A DNA stretch of 64,000 nucleotides. Origin: an uncultured Actinomycetes bacterium. Its GTDB lineage: Bacteria > Actinomycetota > CADDZG01 > WHSQ01. The notes under the pieces were generated by a model. That model saw only the letters and a list, made by a program, of their open reading frames with translations. It was not told where the DNA came from and searched no databases. Of the stretch, positions 54,912 to 63,234 are shown in pieces. The position numbers were made by a program, and so were the translations under genes. Every line of letters starts with the position of its first letter. Within the stretch, counting starts at the first letter, position 1. The stretch lies in assembly GCA_937863385.1 (NCBI GenBank), contig CALMBW010000020.1, forward strand, positions 186,001 to 250,000, in the 5' to 3' direction.

Positions 54912-55380
54912 TCACTGATGAGAGAACCACGCCTTAGCGCCCGCCTCGTTGGGGACCACCTCCGAATAGACCCTTGGATGCTCTTTCTTCATAGTCTGAG
55001 TTCCGACGTCCTAGCGGGAGACTTCTCTAGCCGTTCCATCGTGGTGTAGCGGTACTGTCCCATGCTTGTCGGTGTTGCCTTGCCGGCATGATTGCGTTTG
55101 TCATTGTTCACAGGCTGCGCCATGAGCAGAGTACGAGCGTCGTCGGATGGGCTCAAGAGCACAACGTCGTGTGCATACCTTCAGTGCGAGAGGTCTCCTC
55201 AAGCAAACTCTCAATGAGTTCTCCCACCCGGCGGTTGACGTCGTCGGCCATCGTTTTGCGTCGAGCGACTTCCTCCTTGGAGAAGACAACTCCTAGTTCT
55301 AGGTGAAGGATCCCACGGTCTCCGGAGGCACCGTGCACTCTTGGCGGGATTAATGGCACGTAGGGGGCCCGTCCAGCCTC
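54912..55380 (-). pseudogene. Possible decayed coding remnant
   Basis: Three minus-strand frame fragments follow each other: a frame ending at 55153 with a charged helix (EEVARRKTMADD), a shifted frame with NHAGKATPTSMGQYRYTTM, and a 26-residue frame joined by an ATGA overlap. They read like pieces of one broken gene, but no family is clear. Otherwise the 545-base stretch 54895-55439 shows only the regulatory sequences listed next. Confidence 0.25.
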
Positions 55381-55381
55381 A

Positions 55382-55432
55382 ACTATTGTGAATACGCTAT
55401 AGATTTGACAAACTATTGCGGTCTCGCTATAG
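55382..55432 (+). repeat. Two direct 21-base repeats, operator-like
   Basis: The copies 55382-55402 and 55412-55432 both begin ACTATTG and end CGCTATAG, agree at about 16 of 21 positions and are 30 bases apart start to start, about three helix turns. They surround the -35 box, and the second covers the -10 box of the following gene, a helix-turn-helix protein that would be the obvious ligand. Confidence 0.65.
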
Positions 55433-55433
55433 T
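55405..55433 (+). promoter_or_regulatory. Strong sigma-70-type promoter, probably leaderless
   Basis: TTGACA (55405-55410) and TATAGT (55428-55433) are 17 bases apart. A start site seven bases after the -10 box would fall on the A of the ATG at 55440, so the mRNA would have no leader. There is also no ribosome site in front of this ATG. Confidence 0.75.
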
Positions 55434-55439
55434 TGCTGC

Positions 55440-56129
55440 ATGGGCGAAATGGGTTTTCTCTCGGTTCAGGATGCTGCTCGAAAGCTGGGACTCAGCGAGC
55501 AACGCGTCCGTGTCCTGGTTGCCAGTCACCGGATTCCTGCGGCGAAGGTAGGCGGCCGATGGCTGCTCCCAGCCTCAGCCCTGCAGGAAAGATCCGTCCT
55601 CGATCGGTTCCCAGGTCGCCCCTTGAGTCCGGCGAACGCCTGGGCTTATCTATGGCTTCTCTCAGGGAGAAACCCGGAATGGTTGGACCCTTCGCAGCGA
55701 TCACATCTGAAGTATCGACGTTATGTCGACCCGGAGGAACTCATCGCAAGGGTTAGATCAAGGTGTCGCGTCGAGTCCTATTGGGTTCACTCAGGAATGC
55801 TTTCGAAACTGCGCGACGACCTGCGGCTCGTGTTGAGTGGAGTCAGCGCGGCTCGGAAGTACTCCATTGATCTGCTTGCTGAACAAGAGGTTGAAGGTTA
55901 CGTCAGGGCCTCAGAGCTTGAAGCCTTGATCGACGACGTCAAGGCTATCGATGGAGAGCGGCCCAACTGCCTCCTTCGGATAGTCGAGGAGGAGTCGTGG
56001 CCGTTTGATAACGAGGAGAGGGTGGCGCCGGCGCTGGTCGCTGCCATCGACCTTATGGAGTCATCGAATCCGCGGGCACGAAGAGCGGGCGCTGCACTCA
56101 TTTCCAGTTTGCTGGGCGGGTCCGTCTAG
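55440..56129 (+). CDS. Excisionase-type helix-turn-helix protein, first gene of a two-gene module
   Basis: 229 residues. The MerR/excisionase-like winged helix comes first (SVQDAARKLGLSEQRVRVLV, then VGGRWLLPASAL), followed by an unrecognised domain with RPLSPANAWAYLWLL, and helical segments to the end. I recall similar proteins beside nucleotidyltransferase-like genes in other actinobacteria. A second ATG at 55449 is possible. The next gene starts four bases after the stop. Confidence 0.72.
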   Translation: MGEMGFLSVQDAARKLGLSEQRVRVLVASHRIPAAKVGGRWLLPASALQERSVLDRFPGRPLSPANAWAYLWLLSGRNPEWLDPSQRSHLKYRRYVDPEELIARVRSRCRVESYWVHSGMLSKLRDDLRLVLSGVSAARKYSIDLLAEQEVEGYVRASELEALIDDVKAIDGERPNCLLRIVEEESWPFDNEERVAPALVAAIDLMESSNPRARRAGAALISSLLGGSV

Positions 56130-56133
56130 TCCG

Positions 56134-56850
56134 ATGGTGGAGATCGTTGTCGCGGACGAACTGGAACAGGAGATCTGGGAGACGCTCATCGCGCTTGCGA
56201 GAGAACGACCCGACGGATGGACGTTGATCGGCGCTCAAATGGTGGCTCTCCATGGGTTCGAGGCCGGAAGAGAGCGGCCCAGGCTCTCAACCGATGCCGA
56301 CATACTCGTAAACGTGCGGGTCGTCCCTACTGCAACAAAGGACTTCTCAACCTTCCTACGAGACTTCGGATTTGACCTCGAGGAGATCTCAGCCGAAGGC
56401 ATCGGGCACCGCTTCGCTCGCGGCCAGATCAAACTTGACGTCTTGGCACCGGACGGTGTTGGGGATCGGGCAAACCTTAAAACGATTGGAACAGCCCGCA
56501 CGATTCCAGTTCCGGGAGGTACCCAAGCCTTGAATAGAACCGAGCTGGTTGAGGTGCAGCTAGGGGGAATCACAGGACCTGTGCCTCGTCCCAGTCTTGT
56601 AGGCGCGATCCTGATCAAGGCACGAGCTGTAGATGTTGACGACCTTCCCGATGCCCAGCGCCAAGATCTGGCTTTTCTCCTTTCGCTAGTTGCTGACCCA
56701 ATCCGTCTGGTGGCGGAGATGACGGACACGGAGCGGGGCTGGCTAAGAAAGCGTTCTGAACTAAAAGACCAAGGTCACTCAGCCTGGGGAGAGCTTCCTG
56801 CGGATAGGAACGACGACGCATACGCTGCGTTTTCGACCTTCGTTGGATGA
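56134..56850 (+). CDS. Nucleotidyltransferase-like protein, second gene of the module
   Basis: 238 residues. WTLIGAQMVALHG (about 29-41) and LSTDADILVNV, with the Asp-x-Asp pair, form a nucleotidyltransferase core. KLDVLAPDGVGDR may hold the third Asp. It resembles AbiEii-like proteins in layout. With the HTH gene directly before it, a toxin (this gene) and antitoxin/repressor arrangement is the most likely reading, but it is not shown. Confidence 0.7.
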   Translation: MVEIVVADELEQEIWETLIALARERPDGWTLIGAQMVALHGFEAGRERPRLSTDADILVNVRVVPTATKDFSTFLRDFGFDLEEISAEGIGHRFARGQIKLDVLAPDGVGDRANLKTIGTARTIPVPGGTQALNRTELVEVQLGGITGPVPRPSLVGAILIKARAVDVDDLPDAQRQDLAFLLSLVADPIRLVAEMTDTERGWLRKRSELKDQGHSAWGELPADRNDDAYAAFSTFVG

Positions 56851-56951
56851 TCGGAATCCCATTCATGGTGGGATTCTTGAGCCCAACAGCTAACAAGCGG
56901 AAAACCGTCACAACCTCTCCCTACACTAGAGATCATCGTGGAGGAGGAGTG

Positions 56952-57542
56952 ATGACCAGAGGGCGTCAACCTAAGGACTGGGAACGAGATGTACGGGCGG
57001 CACGAAAGGCTGAACAGGTCTTCTATGAGCAACTCCGTCATGATGAGCGACTCAACGATCTCCAAGACCTTACAGACTCCTTCGACTCTCTTGACTTCAG
57101 CTTCACCTGGGAGGGGACAAGTGTGAACGTTGACTTGAAAGAGAAAAGGCAATCCTATTCGCAGTGGTATCAAGAACTCTGGCCCGACGTGCGGAGGAGC
57201 GACCTGTTCATCCTTGACGAAACCGTCTACAGACGAATCATCTGGCAAGGAGGAGGCGGCTATCTAGTCGTCCATGATCACCCCGAATCGCGGTGGGTCA
57301 TCTTTGGTCCTTGGGAACTTACCCTTGGACCGCGCAAACGCTTTCAAAGATGGGGGCAGAGGTCTGCCCAAGCGTTCGCCAAAGGAAAGCTGCTTCTTGA
57401 TCTCTCGGCGGGCGCTTGCACCAGATCCTCGTTCTCAGTCGATGATCTGCTTGACACCATCGGCCGTACGATAAGGGAGCGGGACGCCGTTGAGGCCGTG
57501 GCTTATAGGAACCTGCAGCTGCCCGAGGTGGGTGGCCGATGA
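56952..57542 (+). CDS. Candidate PD-(D/E)xK-type restriction nuclease
   Basis: 196 residues. LDFSFTWEG...VNVDLKEKRQ (Asp48 and Asp61-Leu-Lys63) fits the Asp/Asp-x-Lys core of this nuclease fold, and SDLFILDETVYRR follows. WVIFGPWELTLGPRKR is a further conserved-looking block. A purine-rich GGAGG precedes the ATG. The DNA methyltransferase gene starts 70 bases downstream, so a restriction-modification pair is likely. The nuclease call is inferred from motif and context. Confidence 0.55.
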   Translation: MTRGRQPKDWERDVRAARKAEQVFYEQLRHDERLNDLQDLTDSFDSLDFSFTWEGTSVNVDLKEKRQSYSQWYQELWPDVRRSDLFILDETVYRRIIWQGGGGYLVVHDHPESRWVIFGPWELTLGPRKRFQRWGQRSAQAFAKGKLLLDLSAGACTRSSFSVDDLLDTIGRTIRERDAVEAVAYRNLQLPEVGGR

Positions 57543-57612
57543 CCCGCCTTAGAAAACAAGTGAGCCGACCCGTACGAAGTAGCATAAGCAGCATGGCCTG
57601 GGGTCTACTTTC

Positions 57613-59055
57613 GTGAACCGAAACCACAAGACTCAAAGCACTTCGAGTTCATCTTTTGGTGTTTCTCGAAGGGAGAATCACGACTCCTCGGAGTTCTACT
57701 CTCGATTTCCTGTAATAGAACCAAGTAAAGACGACACGATTAGCGACAAAAAGGCTATCGATCAGATCTTCTGTGGCGACGCGCGTCGTATGACAGAAGT
57801 CGATAACAATTCGGTCGCGTTGGTAGTTACCTCCCCTCCGTACTTCGTTGGGAAACAGTACGAACAAGACCTCGAGTCTGGACTGGTGCCTAGCAGCTAC
57901 ATCGAATATCTGAGCATGCTAGAGGAGGTCTTTGCTCAGTGCGTTCGTAAGCTCGAACCAGGTGGGAGAATCGCCGTCAACGTAGCAAACCTTGGCCGCA
58001 AGCCGTACCGATCACTTTCTTCCGATGTCATTGACATTCTTCAGAACAAGCTAAATCTGCTTCTGCGGGGAGAAGTGATTTGGCAAAAAGCCAGAGGTGC
58101 AACTGGATCATGCGCATGGGGATCATTTCAAAGACCCGCGAATCCCGTTCTCCGAGACCTCACTGAACGAGTTGTTATTGCGAGCAAAGGACGGTTTGAC
58201 CGCGCCCTCAGCGCAAGAGAAAGGCACGGCAGGGGATTGCCTTCCGAAACCTCCATATTCAAAGAGGAGTTCATGGAGGCCACAACAGATGTTTGGGAGA
58301 TTCCCCCGGAAAGCGCTACACGAGTAGGGCATCCAGCGCCATACCCTGTGGAGCTTCCCGAGAGACTCATACACCTATATACGTATAGAGAAGACCTCAT
58401 CTTGGACCCCTTCATGGGGTCCGGAACAACAGCCGTAGCTGCTGTTAGAACCCATCGTCATTTCGCTGGCTACGACACCGACCCTGAATATGTAGTTGGC
58501 GCTCAGCTACGCGTCGCTCAAGAGAAGGAACAGGTAGAAGCGTCCGGAGAGGGAACCTGGCGCGCCAGTGTCGTTCTACCCGCCATTCGCATCGAAGTCC
58601 CTGAAACCGACGATTTTCAGGCCCGCGCGGTGAAGGAAGGCAGGGCCGCCCGAGAGCTAGCTGAAAAGATGCTGGAGGCATGCGGTTTCGAAGCTATTGC
58701 CAAGGATGTGCGCTTCCCAGAAGGCGTAGAAGTCAATTTCCAGGCAACAGACAAGAAAGGAGCGACGTGGTTTTTCGATGTTTCGGGTGGCTTCACCAGC
58801 AGTCGCCCTGGCCTGAAGCGGACAGACACGCTTTGGAAAGCGCTTGGAAAAGCTGCCGTTCTCCGAGAATCGCATCCGAATATTCCTCTGGTGTTGCTCA
58901 CAACGGATCCCCCCGCACAGGGCAGCGCTGGTCACGCAGCTCTTGCAGTCCTCCGTGGTCGGAATAAACCGATCTATGACGTCGTGCAGCTTGCGTCAGA
59001 AGAGGGACTGATTCAGCTGAGGGATTACGCACAAAGTGGCCCTCGCCGTTCTTAG
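57613..59055 (+). CDS. DNA methyltransferase (beta class, adenine-N6 or cytosine-N4) with extra C-terminal domain
   Basis: 480 residues. The catalytic motif TSPPY (73-77) precedes the SAM-binding motif DPFMGSGTT (265-273), the beta-class order. Residues 330-480 form a further domain that resembles a restriction-endonuclease-like fold (FEAIAKDVRFPEG, TWFFDVSGG) but lacks the usual Lys, so it may bind DNA only. The start is GTG at 57613. It is presumably the protective partner of the nuclease upstream. Confidence 0.88.
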   Translation: MNRNHKTQSTSSSSFGVSRRENHDSSEFYSRFPVIEPSKDDTISDKKAIDQIFCGDARRMTEVDNNSVALVVTSPPYFVGKQYEQDLESGLVPSSYIEYLSMLEEVFAQCVRKLEPGGRIAVNVANLGRKPYRSLSSDVIDILQNKLNLLLRGEVIWQKARGATGSCAWGSFQRPANPVLRDLTERVVIASKGRFDRALSARERHGRGLPSETSIFKEEFMEATTDVWEIPPESATRVGHPAPYPVELPERLIHLYTYREDLILDPFMGSGTTAVAAVRTHRHFAGYDTDPEYVVGAQLRVAQEKEQVEASGEGTWRASVVLPAIRIEVPETDDFQARAVKEGRAARELAEKMLEACGFEAIAKDVRFPEGVEVNFQATDKKGATWFFDVSGGFTSSRPGLKRTDTLWKALGKAAVLRESHPNIPLVLLTTDPPAQGSAGHAALAVLRGRNKPIYDVVQLASEEGLIQLRDYAQSGPRRS

Positions 59056-59059
59056 CCCA

Positions 59060-59380
59060 ATGGGTTCCGTCGCAGTTGCAGTCATACGTAGTGATCCACC
59101 GCAGATTTTCATCGCCGATGACGAGGCGACCCTCAGTCGGGTCTTGGCACTACAGGTTGTCTCACAGAGTGACCCTTCCATCCTTGCTGAGGCCGGAGTC
59201 CTTGAGGAAGTGCGAAGCGCCCTTCTTCAAGAGCGCTGGGGTGACGCTGTGGCCAGCTGGATGGAAGCGACCAGTGAAGAAGTTGACGCCTATCCAGATG
59301 AGACTGTCTGGCAAGGGGGGAACTTGGATGCTGAAGCGACCTCTCTAGAGATCAGGCTAGCAAGAGTCTTCACGGACTAG
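59060..59380 (+). CDS. Small helical protein of the restriction-modification module
   Basis: 106 residues, helical and acidic, with DDEATLSRVLALQVV and ALLQERWGDAVASWMEAT. There are no membrane segments and no cysteines. The family is unknown to me, although the pattern looks conserved rather than random. It starts four bases after the methyltransferase stop, so it is probably a partner or regulator. A GTG at 59036 is an alternative start. Confidence 0.55.
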   Translation: MGSVAVAVIRSDPPQIFIADDEATLSRVLALQVVSQSDPSILAEAGVLEEVRSALLQERWGDAVASWMEATSEEVDAYPDETVWQGGNLDAEATSLEIRLARVFTD

Positions 59381-59547
59381 TAGTCGTTCGAATCTTCCTG
59401 GTGTCCATCGATACGATCAGCAGCAACCAGGAGGAGGTCATACTCATCCCTTGAGATGTGCCGATTCTCATACTCATAATGGTGTTCCGCGAGCTTCCGC
59501 ACAGCATCGGCCAGCGTTAGCTCAGCGTAAAAATCCTTGCCCGGCAT
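59377..59547 (-). CDS. Possible 56-residue acidic protein
   Basis: The minus-strand frame encodes a balanced, soluble-looking peptide (AELTLADAVRKLAEHH, SRDEYDLLLVAADRI) with an AGGGGG site eight bases before the ATG. It ends convergently in the small protein gene, overlapping by four bases. Its composition argues for a real gene. No family is recognised. Confidence 0.42.
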   Translation of the reverse strand: MPGKDFYAELTLADAVRKLAEHHYEYENRHISRDEYDLLLVAADRIDGHQEDSNDY

Positions 59548-59799
59548 CCCTTAACCCCCTGAACTCGGCCTACCACGCATTTTGCCCTCGTGAAACTCTA
59601 GTCGATCCTGCTCCTCAGATGAGCAGTGTCGCACTGTCAACAATCGTTACCGACGATGGCTTCGACACCAGTCGCAAGGCTGTGTCAGCTCGGGCAGCAT
59701 CTCCTCGGCCAGCCCTGGTGTGGGCTGCATGTCCGGCATCCCGGGTGGTGGTTCCGGTTGAGACCGGCGTGTGTTCGCCACGATGCCGATCGTCGCAGC

Positions 59800-60985
59800 G
59801 TTCACGGCCCGACGCTCATCTATTCCGTCCCGTCCAGCCCGCTGCTCGAGAAGCAGTCGTGTGAGCGCGGCAGGGTTGTGCCAGCCCAGAGTCATGCGAG
59901 GGCGATCGTTGAGCTCGCCAGCACCGCAGCCAGCTGGGCGGCATCATGCACGCGCGGGTCGCTGCCCTTAGAGAAGACTTGGCGCAGCAGCCCATCGGTG
60001 TTCTCGTTGCTTGGTCACCATGGGCTGGCCTTGTCGCAAAGGAAAACCAGGATGCCGAACGCCTCGGTGATCTAGCGTGCAGCGCCAGTTCCTTGCCCTG
60101 ATCCCAGTCAGCGAGCGGCGCTGAGACTCGGTAGTAAGGCGAACGCAATGATCGCATCACGCACCGCTTCGGCGGTGTGCCGCCCGGGCAGGTGCAGCAG
60201 GAGGGTGAACCGCGAGCAGCGATCCACGAGCGTGCCGATCGCGGAACGGTTCGCCGCACCGACGATCAGATCTCCTTCCCAATGCCCCGCACGGTTCGGT
60301 CAACCACCTCCGCCCGGCCGCTGGTCGAGCATGGTCATGCCCACCAGGGTGCCGCGGCGCTCGTCGCCGCGGCTTGCGGCGGCGCCCAGCGCTTTGGGTA
60401 TCTCGCGGTGCAGACCCACCCAGCTCCGGGCGCAGACCGTCTGGTAGATCGTCTCGGGAACGAGGTACCGCTCGGGTTGGTCGAAAGACTCCTCGCGCAG
60501 CGCTCTGCTGATTTGCTCCGGGCTCCACCGCTTCTGAGCCGGTCCGCCACGACCCGGTGCAACACCGGGTCGTGGATCAGCTTGCCGCGGCCGGAACGGG
60601 TTGGGCGGTCTGCAGCCAGACTTTTGCTCTGAGCGCCCGATACCGACCACTGGCTGGGCCACGGTTGCGCCGCAACTCGGCTGAGGGTCGACGGGCTGCG
60701 GTCAGTACTCGGAGGCGATGGAGCGCACGGCGTGCCCTCCGCTGCAGGTCCGCGATGTGTACCCGCTCGTCCTCGGACAGATAGCGCGGGGGATGTCTAC
60801 TTTGCGGGTTGGGACCACAGGTGGATAGTTCAGCCGCTGCCCACCCCTGTTCGTGATCTCCCGCCCGTATCGCCGGCGTTTCCCGATCCGCCGAGATCCC
60901 CACGATCCGGCACGCTTCAGCATTCGGCCCACCTCGAGCTATCAGCCGCGCGAACCACTCTCGCTTGGCCGTCTGCGGCACGGAC
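59800..60985 (-). pseudogene. Decayed IS30-family transposase
   Basis: Pieces of an IS30-type transposase appear in order on the minus strand but in different frames: YLSEDERVHIADLQR near 60760, then RWSPEQISRALREE and RRGTLVGMTMLDQRP (60300-60560), DWDQGKELALHA near 60090, and TLGWHNPAALTRLLLEQ near 59850. Several frameshifts separate them, so it is dead. The terminal inverted repeats cannot be placed with certainty. Confidence 0.78.
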
Positions 60986-61127
60986 CCGGCCGTCCAGATC
61001 CCATCGCAACCTCCGAATGCCTCGGGTGCGGCGATTACTAGAACCGACGATTTTCCGCCGTCGGGTGGGTCAGTTCAGGCTAACCTTGTTGCCGTCTGAC
61101 CCGCTTTACCTCCCTATGTGACAGCGG

Positions 61128-63122
61128 TTAACGATCGATCCGTGAGAAGACAACGAAATCCTGAATGGTGGCTCCACCGGGTCCAGGACCGTCCGTGCCT
61201 ACAAACATGCCGTTAACTCCACGGGCAGAGACCGAACGGTCAGTTGTTCTTCCCACTTCCAGCCCATTAATCCCTAGCTTGAGGACTACATTCTTTGAAT
61301 CCCTTCGTAAGAGGCACCCGGCTCTTATTGTTGTGACCTCCCCCAGGAGGTCCGGGCTGAAGGATCCCTCCCTAAGGATCTTCAAGTTCTCATCGCGACG
61401 AATGATCTTGAAGGTGCCCTCACTGGAAACGACCAAGTAGTACCCCCTAGGGCCATTTTCCAAGCACGTGAGACCGAGCTCGCTCGCGTTCTGAAAGTTT
61501 CCTCTTAAGCGTGAAACGGTCGACCCAAGTTCTAGCCCTTGCGGACTCTGGAGGACCGTGTAGGCGTTTTCGGCATCCACAACTACGTCATAGACACCAT
61601 TATCGATCTCGAGGGTAAGCCCATTGGCGGCCTGCTCCGGCCAACCCTGATTCACGTCCTCGAAGTCATCATAGAAGACTGACTTCACCGGCCCTCGCTT
61701 TTTGGGGGAATCAAACCGATCAAGATTGATTTCCATTCCAAGCCAGCTTGCGAGGAAGAACACCAGGATGAAGTTTGTCGTTGAGGCCAACGCGGCCACA
61801 AGAATATTGACTGTTTTCGTACACATCGATACAACGCCTTTGACGACTATGGCTAGCTGGTGGCCTTGCTCAAGACAGCTCCTGAGGCACTTACCGGTTC
61901 CCTGGGACAGCGACTGCAGGAGTCGGTGAACGGCTCTTTTTGCGTGGTCGTTCAAGCGCTTCCCAGTAGAGGCGAGCCACTGGGGCGTCCTGAATAACCA
62001 TTGCTTGCTCCGTATTAGGTTCCGCGAGATGCGGTGAGAGAAGGCCGTTGTGCTCAGGACAAGGCCGCGGGCTATGGCTAATCCAACTGTCCCAATGTGC
62101 CTTGATAACGCCTCCAATTGAAAGCTCCTTGAGCGATATGCACCTTGGAACCTTCTCCAGGATTGAGTTTGAGGTGTCCGACCGCCAAGTGTGGACTCGT
62201 GGTCGAGCAAGTCGTGCTCGGTTGATCTCTTGCCAAACACTCCTATCGCTCGCGTGTCGGCAGATCTTCTCAGTTTCTCCCACAGCATTTCAGCGGTCGG
62301 TCGTTGATGCGGATCAGTTCGAGTGCAAGCGAATATGGCCGCAGACAACCATTGCAGATCCGGATGAGTCTCCACGTGGATACCGTCACTGCTCCTTGTA
62401 GGAAGTTGGCCAATGAGCAGCTCATAGAGAGTGATTCCAGCGGAGAAGATGTCTGAGGCTGGGTAGTAGTGACCTTGAAGGACCTCCGGAGCCATGTACG
62501 CTCGCGTGCCCACCAAGACACCCGTTTCTGTAACCCGATCTGCTGACGGCGCAAGAGCGATTCCGAAATCGGAAATCTTCAGACGATTGCTTTCAACCAA
62601 GGCGTTTGAAGGCTTGATGTCTCTGTGGATAATGCCAAGGCGGTGAACCTCGGCCAGTCCTGCAAGCAACTGTGGGACGAGTGGAACAAGTTCTGACGCG
62701 GGAAGTGGACCCCTCTTGACCTTTGTGGCAAGGGTTTCTCCATCGATGAACTCCATGACAATGAAGGGCCGATGCCTTGCAGTGATTCCGATGTCATGGA
62801 TTGCGACGATGTTCGGATGAGAAAGAAGCGCGAGAGATCTCGCTTCTTGGTTTACTCGCTGGCCGAAGTCAAGACTGCCCGAAGACTTAGCAACCTTTAC
62901 GGCCACGGCCCTTTTCAATCGAATGTCTGTTGCCGCGTAGACAACCGACATCCCACCTTCACCTGCTATCCAATCAAGTCGATAACGGTTTCTTACCACC
63001 GTCCCAATGCCGAATCGACTTCTACTCGGGGTGGAGAGACCAAAGAGCCGTTCCGTCGTCGATTGAGATGCGGCCTCTTCCGTTGGATCGAGGTGAGCGA
63101 GATCAGCGAGCGCAGATTTCAT
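61128..63122 (-). CDS. Transmembrane Ser/Thr protein kinase with extracytoplasmic beta domain
   Basis: 664 residues. The kinase domain (about 47-290) is complete: GEGGMSVVY, Lys76, HRDIKPSN (166-173) and DFG (185-187), followed by GTRAYMAPE. A basic linker of 140 residues and one membrane helix (about 435-460) lead to a C-terminal domain of about 180 residues that looks like a concanavalin/laminin-G beta sandwich and may sense a glycan. It is typical of Hanks-type kinases of actinobacteria but lies in the island. Confidence 0.87.
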   Translation of the reverse strand: MKSALADLAHLDPTEEAASQSTTERLFGLSTPSRSRFGIGTVVRNRYRLDWIAGEGGMSVVYAATDIRLKRAVAVKVAKSSGSLDFGQRVNQEARSLALLSHPNIVAIHDIGITARHRPFIVMEFIDGETLATKVKRGPLPASELVPLVPQLLAGLAEVHRLGIIHRDIKPSNALVESNRLKISDFGIALAPSADRVTETGVLVGTRAYMAPEVLQGHYYPASDIFSAGITLYELLIGQLPTRSSDGIHVETHPDLQWLSAAIFACTRTDPHQRPTAEMLWEKLRRSADTRAIGVFGKRSTEHDLLDHESTLGGRTPQTQSWRRFQGAYRSRSFQLEALSRHIGTVGLAIARGLVLSTTAFSHRISRNLIRSKQWLFRTPQWLASTGKRLNDHAKRAVHRLLQSLSQGTGKCLRSCLEQGHQLAIVVKGVVSMCTKTVNILVAALASTTNFILVFFLASWLGMEINLDRFDSPKKRGPVKSVFYDDFEDVNQGWPEQAANGLTLEIDNGVYDVVVDAENAYTVLQSPQGLELGSTVSRLRGNFQNASELGLTCLENGPRGYYLVVSSEGTFKIIRRDENLKILREGSFSPDLLGEVTTIRAGCLLRRDSKNVVLKLGINGLEVGRTTDRSVSARGVNGMFVGTDGPGPGGATIQDFVVFSRIDR

Positions 63123-63155
63123 AGTAATGACTAGTGTGCAATTTCAGCATCTCCA

Positions 63156-63186
63156 TTGACAATATAGAAGGGATCGCTATATAGCG
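63156..63186 (+). promoter_or_regulatory. Promoter and palindrome before the NrdR-like gene
   Basis: TTGACA (63156-63161) and TATATA (63178-63183) are 16 bases apart. The -10 box lies within the 12-base palindrome CGCTATATAGCG (63175-63186). CGCTATA is also the -10-side half of the tandem repeats at 55.4 kb, but it is short and occurs elsewhere too, so a shared regulator is not shown. Confidence 0.55.
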
Positions 63187-63234
63187 TAATTACCTCTCAC
63201 TGAAAATGAGCTCCTACATTTAGGGAACGAAACA

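Noticed and set aside
61067-61085. A 19-base stretch with AGGCTAACCT that resembles an IdeR/DtxR iron box
   Set aside because: Only about 14 of 19 positions fit. It lies beside the decayed IS30 element, where such a sequence is more likely part of a terminal repeat, and no gene starts behind it.
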